The notes under the pieces: model-generated
What the model was told of the DNA's origin: nothing
The model's input: only the letters and a program-made list of their open reading frames with translations
Database searches by the model: none
Origin: Ectothiorhodospira shaposhnikovii
GTDB taxonomy: Bacteria; Pseudomonadota; Gammaproteobacteria; Ectothiorhodospirales; Ectothiorhodospiraceae
Assembly (NCBI RefSeq): GCF_016584105.1
Contig: NZ_NRSM01000031.1
Location: 1 to 38,800 of the forward strand
DNA length: 38,800 nt
Direction of reading: 5' to 3'
Part shown: in pieces, positions 7,819-15,010 of the stretch
How positions within the stretch are numbered: position 1 is the stretch's first letter
How the letters are laid out: each line of letters opens with the position of its first letter
Translations under genes and position numbers: made by a program

Positions 7819-8823
7819 ATGGACGCCACCTTCCCGGCCCTGTTGATACGCGATCAGGTCCAAGGGCCTGAGCGCATTGATTTCATCCGCATGGGTGAGG
7901 CGGATCTGATGCCCGGGGACGTGGAGGTGGCGGTTCATTATTCCTCTCTCAACTACAAGGACGCCCTGGGCATCACCGGCAGTGGCCGTGTGTTGCGACG
8001 CTCTCCCCTCGTCGGCGGTATCGATGCCGCCGGTGAGGTGATTGCCTCTTCTGATACCCGTTTCAAACCGGGCGATGCGGTGCTGGTCACCGGCGCCGGC
8101 CTGGGGGAATATCACCACGGGGGGTTCGCCGGTCGCATCCGGGTGCCCGCCGACTGGGTGGTGCCCCTGCCTGCCGGAATGGATTGCCGCCAGGCCATGA
8201 TCCTGGGCACGGCGGGGCTGACCACCGCCCTGATCTTCAAGCGTTTTCAGGAAAATCATCAGCTTCCGGAGATGGGGCCGATCCTGGTCACCGGTGCCAG
8301 TGGCGGGGTCGGCGCCCTGACCATCAGTCTGCTGGCATCCAGGGGCTACGAGGTGGTGGCGCTCACCGGGAAACCGGAGATGGCCCCCTGGCTCCGGTCG
8401 ATGGGGGCATCGGAGGTGCTGGACCGGCATGGTCTGTCCATGGGCTTTCGCCCGCTGGAAACGGTTCGTTGGGGGGGCGCCGTGGATGTGCTGGGCGGTG
8501 AAGTCCTGGGTTGGCTGGCCCGCACCGTGGATGACTGGGGCAACATCGTGGTGGTGGGCCTGGCCGGTGGGGCGGACCTGCGGACCACGGTCATGCCCTT
8601 CATCCTGCGGGGGGTATCATTGCTGGGCGTGACGTCCGCCAACTGCCCCTTGCCCCTGCGCCGGCCCCTGTGGGAGCAACTGGCCGGTGACTGGAGAATT
8701 CCTCATCTGGATGTGATCCTGAGCGAGGAGATTGCCTTGAGTCAGCTGCCCGAGGCCAGCCGCCGCATGCTGGCAGGCAGGACCTGGGGGCGGATTCTGG
8801 TGAATCTGCGCTCCGAAACCTGA
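7819..8823 (+). CDS. AcuI/YhdH-type NADPH-dependent acrylyl-CoA reductase family
   Basis: A zinc-free medium-chain dehydrogenase/reductase of 334 residues. The YhdH/AcuI pattern is visible in SSLNYKDALGITGSGRVLR near residue 47, the PLVGGIDAAGEV turn, the Rossmann motif ILVTGASGGVGA near 155, and the end LAGRTWGRILVNL. Characterised relatives reduce acrylyl-CoA to propionyl-CoA and protect cells from reactive enoyl-CoA intermediates. It starts 6 bp after the FadL-type gene, so the two very probably form one transcript. The true substrate cannot be read from the sequence; a general quinone/enoyl reductase remains possible. Confidence 0.9.
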   Translation: MDATFPALLIRDQVQGPERIDFIRMGEADLMPGDVEVAVHYSSLNYKDALGITGSGRVLRRSPLVGGIDAAGEVIASSDTRFKPGDAVLVTGAGLGEYHHGGFAGRIRVPADWVVPLPAGMDCRQAMILGTAGLTTALIFKRFQENHQLPEMGPILVTGASGGVGALTISLLASRGYEVVALTGKPEMAPWLRSMGASEVLDRHGLSMGFRPLETVRWGGAVDVLGGEVLGWLARTVDDWGNIVVVGLAGGADLRTTVMPFILRGVSLLGVTSANCPLPLRRPLWEQLAGDWRIPHLDVILSEEIALSQLPEASRRMLAGRTWGRILVNLRSET

Positions 8824-8831
8824 GCCGGAAA

Positions 8832-9227
8832 TCAGGGTTGGCCGATGCCTGAGAGGATGGAGTCCCGGGTGATGGCTTCCCGCATCACGCGGCTCTCGGG
8901 GTGCCTGCCACCGCAGATGTCCAGCACCCTGCCGTCGGCCAGGTGGGCCTCGATGTTGTAGCCCAGGCCGGGCTCATGGTTGAGGGTGATGGTGCGGGTT
9001 TCTCCGGCCCGCAACTGCAGGAGGGTAGTGTGCTGTTCGGTATCGACGTTGGCGTAACCGATCTCCACGGTGGGGATGGTTTCGTCGGTGCGGTTCTGCA
9101 CATGCACGATGATGGAGCGCTCGGGCAGCGCCAGTGTCGGGGTGCTGGCCCACAGGGTGATGCCGATACCCGCAAGCAGTGCCATGGGCACGAGCAGCCA
9201 GATTGTCCAGGAGCCTGAATCGTTCAT
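8832..9227 (-). CDS. Small single-pass membrane protein of unknown function, 131 residues
   Basis: Not recognised. Residues about 9-28 (WLLVPMALLAGIGITLWAS) form one membrane segment. The rest looks like a small extracytoplasmic beta-rich domain (RSIIVHVQNRTDETIPTVEIG), with a later DICGGRHPESRV loop containing the only cysteine. The repeated hydrophobic/charged alternation suggests a beta-sandwich, but no family motif is visible. It lies just downstream of the diguanylate cyclase gene on the same strand (50-bp gap) and could be co-transcribed with it. It converges on the reductase gene with an 8-bp gap. Confidence 0.65.
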   Translation of the reverse strand: MNDSGSWTIWLLVPMALLAGIGITLWASTPTLALPERSIIVHVQNRTDETIPTVEIGYANVDTEQHTTLLQLRAGETRTITLNHEPGLGYNIEAHLADGRVLDICGGRHPESRVMREAITRDSILSGIGQP

Positions 9228-9277
9228 GAGGTAATGCTAATGCACTGCCTTCGGCATTGTCATTGATAACTGCCAAA

Positions 9278-10564
9278 TCATGAGGACAGCGACACAACCC
9301 GATTACGCCCCGAGTGCTTGGCCTGATACAGCGCGGAATCCCCGATCTTGAACAGGGATTCGAATGTGCTTTGATGGCTCCCGGCATCCTCCGCGATACC
9401 GATGCTGATGGTCACCGGCACATCCAGGGGCCGGCTCTCCTCGACCCGCTTGCGAAGGGTTTCAGCGAAATCCCTGGCGCGTGCGCCGGAGGCATTGAGT
9501 AGCAGCACCACGAACTCCTCACCCCCGGTACGCGCGGTGATGTCGCCTTCCCGGCAGACGCCGCGGATAATGGATGCGGTTTCTGCAAGCACGGTGTCAC
9601 CGACATCGTGTCCATGGGTGTCGTTGATGCGCTTGAAATGATCAATGTCCAGCACCAGCAGACTCACCGGAATCTTGTGGCGATGCGCTTCGGCGATGCG
9701 GCGGCTGGCTATTTCAACAAGGTAGTGGCGGTTGAACAGGCCGGTCAGCTGGTCCGTCATCGCAAGACGGCGCAGGTGGTCCCGCTGGGCCTCCGTCTCG
9801 TCGAGAAGGCGCTTGAGCCGGACCATGTTGCGGACCCGGGCCACCAGTTCCTCTTCCAGCATGGGTTTTGCGAGGAAATCATTGGCACCCTGTCGCAGGA
9901 TTTCAATTCGACGGGCGGTATCCTGCATGCTGGACATGGCCAGTATGGGCATGCGGTGATTGCGCTTGTCCCCCCCGCCTTGCCGGATGTGGCGAACCAG
10001 GCTCAGCCCGGTCATCTCGCCCTCAAGCAGTATGTCGATCAGGGCGATCTCATAATCCTTGACCGGCAGTCGCTTTATCGCTTCTTCCCCGCTTGCGAAA
10101 ACATCCACCTTGAGCCCCGTGCGTTCCAGTACGGTACAGATGAACCGTGCAACCGGCACGCTGTCCTCTACCAGCAGTGCGCGGCCGGATAGCTGTAATG
10201 ACTCGTCCTCGCTGCGGATGCGTTCATGAACGTATTGGGCCAGGCGTTCAAGTTCGTATTTGCTGAACACCTCGGTGATGCCTGCTTCCATGCTGGCCGC
10301 GCTCAGGGCATGGTCGACTTCGGTGGTGAGCAGCAGGATTGGCGTGCTGGAAGTCTCGGGATGGCGCCGCAGGGTCTGCGAGAATGCAAGCCCGGAGCCG
10401 TCGGACAGGTGGCGCTCAAGGCAGATGAGATCCACCGGATGGTTGAGCGCCAGGTTGGCTTCCGCGATCGTGGAGGCGAAGCGCAGCGGTTCGGGAAGAA
10501 AGACGAGATGGCGCTCCAGCAATTTTCGGAAGAAGCGCGAGGCGACCACTGCGAGGACTTTCAT
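9278..10564 (-). CDS. Response regulator with two receiver domains and a GGDEF diguanylate cyclase domain
   Basis: Makes cyclic di-GMP from two GTP under phosphorelay control (PleD-like architecture). REC1 spans about residues 1-118, REC2 about 128-248 and GGDEF about 268-428. REC2 keeps the phosphoacceptor Asp177 (ALIDILL) and Lys233 (FLAKP). REC1 is degenerate: the acidic pair is absent (VVAS) and the phosphosite reads ICLERHL, placing Glu50 where Asp is expected. The GGDEF domain has GGEEF (347-351) and an intact inhibitory I-site RxxD (338-341) exactly five residues before it, so it should be active and product-inhibited. I chose the start at 10564 because the domain begins there; an in-frame ATG at 10630 would add 22 non-homologous residues. 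Confidence 0.95.
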   Translation of the reverse strand: MKVLAVVASRFFRKLLERHLVFLPEPLRFASTIAEANLALNHPVDLICLERHLSDGSGLAFSQTLRRHPETSSTPILLLTTEVDHALSAASMEAGITEVFSKYELERLAQYVHERIRSEDESLQLSGRALLVEDSVPVARFICTVLERTGLKVDVFASGEEAIKRLPVKDYEIALIDILLEGEMTGLSLVRHIRQGGGDKRNHRMPILAMSSMQDTARRIEILRQGANDFLAKPMLEEELVARVRNMVRLKRLLDETEAQRDHLRRLAMTDQLTGLFNRHYLVEIASRRIAEAHRHKIPVSLLVLDIDHFKRINDTHGHDVGDTVLAETASIIRGVCREGDITARTGGEEFVVLLLNASGARARDFAETLRKRVEESRPLDVPVTISIGIAEDAGSHQSTFESLFKIGDSALYQAKHSGRNRVVSLSS

Positions 10565-10593
10565 CGCGTCACCACGCGTATGGGGGACGGTGC

Positions 10594-10620
10594 GCCGGCT
10601 GGTGCCAGGGGCCAGCCGGC
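10594..10620 (-). promoter_or_regulatory. Stable hairpin in the leader of the diguanylate cyclase gene
   Basis: GCCGGCTGG (10594-10602) and CCAGCCGGC (10612-10620) form a perfect 9-bp GC-rich stem with a 9-nt loop, 30 nt before the chosen start codon. It could act on translation or mRNA stability, or be a terminator of other transcription. No T-run follows. Confidence 0.4.
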
Positions 10621-10736
10621 CTGAAATCATGATGGCTCGTGGACTGAATTACTGGACCAACTCTCTTCATGCCGATAATCCATATCTATGAGAACGTTAA
10701 ACTCCCGGGGTGTTGTCGAGGCCCTGTTCGCCGGAT

Positions 10737-10753
10737 GGTTACAAAGAGTAACC
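10737..10753. promoter_or_regulatory. Operator-like inverted repeat upstream of the RND operon
   Basis: GGTTAC-aaaga-GTAACC is a perfect 6-bp inverted repeat, 82 bp before the adaptor start, in the divergent intergenic region. It is of a size bound by dimeric TetR/MarR/MerR-type repressors. No regulator gene lies beside it. Confidence 0.4.
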
Positions 10754-10834
10754 TTGATCGGCCATGTCCAATTGTGGAAGGCTTTTTCGGCCGGATCTCC
10801 ACCCACACCCTGATCATATTATAGGAAAGAACGG

Positions 10835-11965
10835 ATGCCTCCTCTTGTTCGTGGCCGACCTTGGCCCCTTGTTCCCTTCCTTTTCCTGTCCGCCTGTCTG
10901 CTCGGTGCCTGCGGCACTCCTCCCGAGCCGGAATCCGAACCCAGGGTTCGTCCGGTGATGGCGGTCGAGCTGGAAAGCCCGACGGGGTTGGCTGCGCGCA
11001 GTTTCAGTGCCCGGGCCGAGGCGGCGGAACGGACCGGACTGGCCTTCCGGGTGTCCGGTCAGGTGGTTTCGGTGCGGGCGGACCTGGGGGATTACGTGCC
11101 CGCCGGTACCGTGCTGGCACGACTGGATGACCGGGATTTCCGGCTCAAGGTCCGGGAACTGGAAGGCCAGCTGACTGCCGCCGAAGGACAGCTGGCCGAG
11201 GCCCAGGCCAATTTTGAGCGGGGTCGGACCCTGGTGGCCGACGGCACCATCAGTCGCGCCGATTTTGACCGTCTTCAGGCCGGTTTTCTCCAGGCGAGGG
11301 GACAGCGGGATGCCGCCGCCGAAGGCCTGGCCACGGCCCGTGCGGCGCTGGAGGATACCGTGTTGCGGGCGCCCTTCAATGCCCATGTGGCGGTGCGTGC
11401 CGTCGAACCCTTTGAGCAGGTGAATCCCCAGAGGGTGGTCTTCGTGCTGGACCGTCTGGATGTGATCGAGCTGCGGGTGGGCATGCCGGAGACGCTGGTG
11501 GTGCACCGTGAACGCCTGACGGAGGTGGATGTGCATTTTGCCGCCCTGGACCGTAACTATCCCGGTCGGGTCAGGGCCATCGGGGTGGATGTGGATGAGG
11601 ACACCCAGACCTATCCGGTGCGCATTGCCGTGACCAATCCGGATCGCATGATCCTGCCGGGCATGACCGCCCGGGTGGATTTTCGTGCGGCGTTGCCGGA
11701 AGGACGCATCGCCGATTATTTTCTGGTGCCGCTGACGGCCGTGATGGAATACCAGGAAGGGCACCATGTCTGGCGCCTGGACGAGACGGATGAGCGGGTG
11801 CACCGGGTGTCTGTGAGCCTGGGCCCCCTGGAGCGTGACGGCCTGCGCATCAAGGGGGATTTGCGGCCCGGCCAGCGTGTGGTGGTGGCCGGCGTACAGC
11901 ATTTGGAGGAGGGGCAGCAGGTGCGGCTGCTGACCGAGGATGACATCCGGGGGGCGCGCCGATGA
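10835..11965 (+). CDS. RND efflux periplasmic adaptor (membrane fusion protein), lipoprotein
   Basis: The periplasmic adaptor subunit links an RND pump to an outer-membrane channel. The N-terminus carries a lipoprotein signal with lipobox L-G-A-C (Cys26). Then come the lipoyl half-motif GLAFRVSGQVVSVRADLGDYV, a coiled-coil hairpin (about residues 108-170, EGQLTAAEGQLAEAQANFER), the second lipoyl half (DTVLRAPFNAHVAVRAVEPF) and a beta-barrel domain (VYPVRIAV-like, then PGMTARVDF). The 376-residue length is standard. AGGAA lies about 7-10 bases before the ATG. It overlaps the permease start by 4 bp (ATGA), so the two are translationally coupled. No TolC-type gene is nearby. Confidence 0.95.
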   Translation: MPPLVRGRPWPLVPFLFLSACLLGACGTPPEPESEPRVRPVMAVELESPTGLAARSFSARAEAAERTGLAFRVSGQVVSVRADLGDYVPAGTVLARLDDRDFRLKVRELEGQLTAAEGQLAEAQANFERGRTLVADGTISRADFDRLQAGFLQARGQRDAAAEGLATARAALEDTVLRAPFNAHVAVRAVEPFEQVNPQRVVFVLDRLDVIELRVGMPETLVVHRERLTEVDVHFAALDRNYPGRVRAIGVDVDEDTQTYPVRIAVTNPDRMILPGMTARVDFRAALPEGRIADYFLVPLTAVMEYQEGHHVWRLDETDERVHRVSVSLGPLERDGLRIKGDLRPGQRVVVAGVQHLEEGQQVRLLTEDDIRGARR

Positions 11966-14900
11966 ACGCCGCCGTCTGGGCCATCGGCAATGGACGTTTC
12001 GTGGGGTTCGTGGTGGGGCTGCTGGTGCTGGTTGGCGTGGTCGCCTATACCCAGCTGGGGCAACTGGAAGACCCCGAGTTCACGGTGCGTACCGCCGTGG
12101 TTTACACCGAATATCCCGGTGCCCGTGCGGTGCGGGTGGAACAGGAGGTGACCGAGCGTATCGAGCTCAAGATCCAGCAGATGGGGTCGCTGGATCAGGT
12201 GGAGTCCTACAGTCGGGACGGGGTTTCGGTGATCTTTGTGGATATCCAGGAACGCCATGGCCCCGAGCAGTTGCGCCAGATCTGGGATGAGCTGCGCCAC
12301 AAGGTCAACGAGGCGGCGCTGAACCTGCCGGACGGGGTGGTCGGTCCCTTCGTGGATGACGAGTACGGGGATGTCTTCGCCATGCTGCTGTCGCTCACGG
12401 GGGAAGGGTATGGCTACGATGATCTGGACCGCGCCACCGATACCGTGCGCCGTGAACTGTTGCGGGTGCCCGGGGTGGCCAAGGTGGAGATTTTCGGCGC
12501 CCAGGGGGAGCGGGTGTTCGTGGAAACCTCCCGGGACAAGATCGCCGAGATGGGCCTGACCCCCCATCTGGTGGTGCAGGCCCTGAACCGCCAGAACGTG
12601 GTGGCTCCGGCCGGGTTCGTGGAACTGGGGCCCCGGCAGGTGCGGATCTTCGCCAGTGGGGTGTTCGAGTCCCTGGAGCAGATCCGCGATCTGGCCATTC
12701 GCAGCCCGGTCACCGGCAATCTGGTCTATCTGCGGGATTTTGCCGAGGTGCGCCGGGGCTTTGCCGATCCGCCCGAGGCCCTGCTGCGTCATGACGGGAC
12801 CCCGGCCCTGGCCATTGGCATCGTGCCCACCTCGGGGGTGAATGTGGTGGACCTGGGGCGTCTGGTGAACGAGCGCCTGGACGAAATCACCCGCAGCCTG
12901 CCGGTGGGCATGGCCTTCGGCGTCATTGCCGATCAGCCCCGGGAGGTACGCACGGCCATCAATGAATTCATGGTCAATCTGGCCATGGCGGTGGTGATCG
13001 TCATTGCCGTGCTGCTGATCTCCCTGGGGCTGCGCACCGGGCTGATCGTGGGCTCCGGGGTACCGTTCACCATCCTGGCCACTTTCATCGCCATGTGGAT
13101 CGTCGGCATTGATCTGCACCGGGTCTCCCTGGGGGCGCTGGTGATCGTGCTGGGCATGATGGTGGACAACGCCATCGTGGTGGCGGAACTCACCTATGTG
13201 AAGATGCAGCGGGGCCTGGACCGCCTGGACGCGGCGCGGGAGGCGGTGGCCGAGACTGCATGGCCGCTGCTCTCCGCCACCCTGATTGCGGTGCTGGCCT
13301 TTTCTCCCATTGCCCTGACCAATACCGCCACCGGTGAATTCACCCGTTCCCTGTTCTGGGTGGTGGGTTTCAGCCTGTTGCTGAGCTGGGTGCTGGCCAT
13401 CACGGTTACTCCGGTCATGTGCCATCGCTGGATGAGGGTGCGGTCGGGCGGCGAAGGACAGGATCCCTATGGGGGGCGGTTGTATGGCGGGTTCCGCGCC
13501 CTGCTTCACAAGGTGCTCATCTGGCGTCGCAGCGCGGTGGCTGCCTTCGTGGGCCTGTTGATCGTGGCGGTGCTGGGTTTCATGCTGGTGCCCCAGATCT
13601 TTTTCCCGCCGGCGCAGCGGGCCCAGTTCATGGTGGATTACTGGTTGCCCGAGGGCAGTCGAATCACCCATACCGCCGCCGACATGGCGGCCATCGAGGC
13701 CTGGCTGGGTTCCCATGAGGAAGTGGATACGGTGACGGCCTTCATTGGCGAGGGCGCTCCCCGTTTCTATCTGCCCATGCTGCCCGAAAGTCCCAATCCC
13801 GCATTCGGTCAGATCCTGGTCAATCTGCACGAGGTCAAGGATCTGGACGCGATGATGGCCCGCACCCTGGGTTTCATGCGTGAGGGTTTCCCCGAGGCCG
13901 AGCCCCGGGTGCGACCGATGCAACTGGGGGACCCGGTGCGTTATCCGGTGATGTTGCGCATCCTGGGGCCGGATCGGGTGGTGCTGCGGGATCTGGCGGA
14001 GGAGGCCGCGACCCGGTTGCGTGTCGATCCCCGGGTGGCTGATGTGCATCCCAACTGGCGGGACAAGACGCCACGGATACAGGTCCAGGTGGACCAGGAA
14101 CGGGCCCGCCGAGCCAATGTCACCAGTACCGCCGTGGCCGAGGCCCTGGCCACCGCCTTTGCCGGCCAGGCCATCGGTGTCTACCTGGAGGACGACAAGC
14201 GTATCCCGATCGTCTGGCGCTTTCCCCTGGAGGAGCGCACCGATCCCACCCGGGTGGAAACCATGGTGATCTGGCCCGAGCAGGGAAACCGGCCGGTGCC
14301 GCTGCTGCAGGTGGCCGATATTTCGGTGGTCTGGGAAGACGCGGTGATCTGGCGCCTGGACCGGGAGCGGGCACTGACCCTGCAGATGGACCTGGTGCCC
14401 GGCGCCACTGCCCATGAGGTGGCGCGGGATCTGGCCCGCGCGGTGGAGGATCTGCCTCTGCCGGTGGGATATCGCCTGGTCTGGGACGGGGAGGCGGCCA
14501 AGTCCGCCGACGCCCAGCGGGGTGTCCTGCAGCCGGTACCGGTGGTACTGGGTCTGATGGCGCTGGTGCTGATGGCCCAGTTCAACAGCTATCGACGTTC
14601 CCTGATCATCCTGCTGACGGTGCCCCTGGGGGTGGTGGGGGTCAGCGCGGGTCTGCTGTTGCTGCAGCAGCCTTTCGGCTTCATGGCCCTGCTCGGGGTG
14701 ATGAGCCTGTCGGGCATGATCATCAAGAACGCCATCGTCATGGTGGAGCAGATCGATCTGGAGATGGAGCGGGCGGAGGATGCGCGTCAGGCCCTGGTGG
14801 AGGCGGCGGTGAGCCGCGTCCGGCCGGTGATGCTGGCGGCCCTGACCACGGTGCTGGGCATGATCCCCCTGGCCTTGTCCGGTCCGTTCTGGGCACCCAT

Positions 14901-14991
14901 GGCCATCGCCATCATGTTCGGTCTGGCCCTGGCATCCCTGCTGACCCTGTTGGCGGTGCCGCTGTTCTACGCGATCCTGTTCGGTAGTTGA
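11962..14991 (+). CDS. RND multidrug efflux permease (AcrB superfamily, HAE1-like)
   Basis: Proton-driven inner-membrane pump of 1009 residues with the classic duplicated layout: TM1 near residues 13-33, a large periplasmic loop, TM2-6, a second loop and TM8-12. The TM4 proton-relay motif reads VLGMMVDNAIVVAE: the first Asp of the AcrB Asp407/Asp408 pair is kept and the second is Asn, as occurs in a subgroup of RND permeases. The TM10 Lys motif (GMIIKNAIVMVEQ) is intact. The 4-bp overlap with the adaptor shows a two-gene operon. It probably exports drugs, dyes or lipophilic compounds through a TolC-like channel encoded elsewhere. The substrate cannot be predicted. Confidence 0.95.
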   Translation: MNAAVWAIGNGRFVGFVVGLLVLVGVVAYTQLGQLEDPEFTVRTAVVYTEYPGARAVRVEQEVTERIELKIQQMGSLDQVESYSRDGVSVIFVDIQERHGPEQLRQIWDELRHKVNEAALNLPDGVVGPFVDDEYGDVFAMLLSLTGEGYGYDDLDRATDTVRRELLRVPGVAKVEIFGAQGERVFVETSRDKIAEMGLTPHLVVQALNRQNVVAPAGFVELGPRQVRIFASGVFESLEQIRDLAIRSPVTGNLVYLRDFAEVRRGFADPPEALLRHDGTPALAIGIVPTSGVNVVDLGRLVNERLDEITRSLPVGMAFGVIADQPREVRTAINEFMVNLAMAVVIVIAVLLISLGLRTGLIVGSGVPFTILATFIAMWIVGIDLHRVSLGALVIVLGMMVDNAIVVAELTYVKMQRGLDRLDAAREAVAETAWPLLSATLIAVLAFSPIALTNTATGEFTRSLFWVVGFSLLLSWVLAITVTPVMCHRWMRVRSGGEGQDPYGGRLYGGFRALLHKVLIWRRSAVAAFVGLLIVAVLGFMLVPQIFFPPAQRAQFMVDYWLPEGSRITHTAADMAAIEAWLGSHEEVDTVTAFIGEGAPRFYLPMLPESPNPAFGQILVNLHEVKDLDAMMARTLGFMREGFPEAEPRVRPMQLGDPVRYPVMLRILGPDRVVLRDLAEEAATRLRVDPRVADVHPNWRDKTPRIQVQVDQERARRANVTSTAVAEALATAFAGQAIGVYLEDDKRIPIVWRFPLEERTDPTRVETMVIWPEQGNRPVPLLQVADISVVWEDAVIWRLDRERALTLQMDLVPGATAHEVARDLARAVEDLPLPVGYRLVWDGEAAKSADAQRGVLQPVPVVLGLMALVLMAQFNSYRRSLIILLTVPLGVVGVSAGLLLLQQPFGFMALLGVMSLSGMIIKNAIVMVEQIDLEMERAEDARQALVEAAVSRVRPVMLAALTTVLGMIPLALSGPFWAPMAIAIMFGLALASLLTLLAVPLFYAILFGS

Positions 14992-15010
14992 TGGAGGTCC
15001 CGGGGACGGC

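Noticed and set aside
11716..14415. An 899-codon open frame on the minus strand across the RND permease gene
   Set aside because: It mirrors the codons of the clearly homologous plus-strand adaptor/permease; long antisense frames are expected in GC-rich genes. Its product is low-complexity His/Gly/Gln-rich and shows no family motif.
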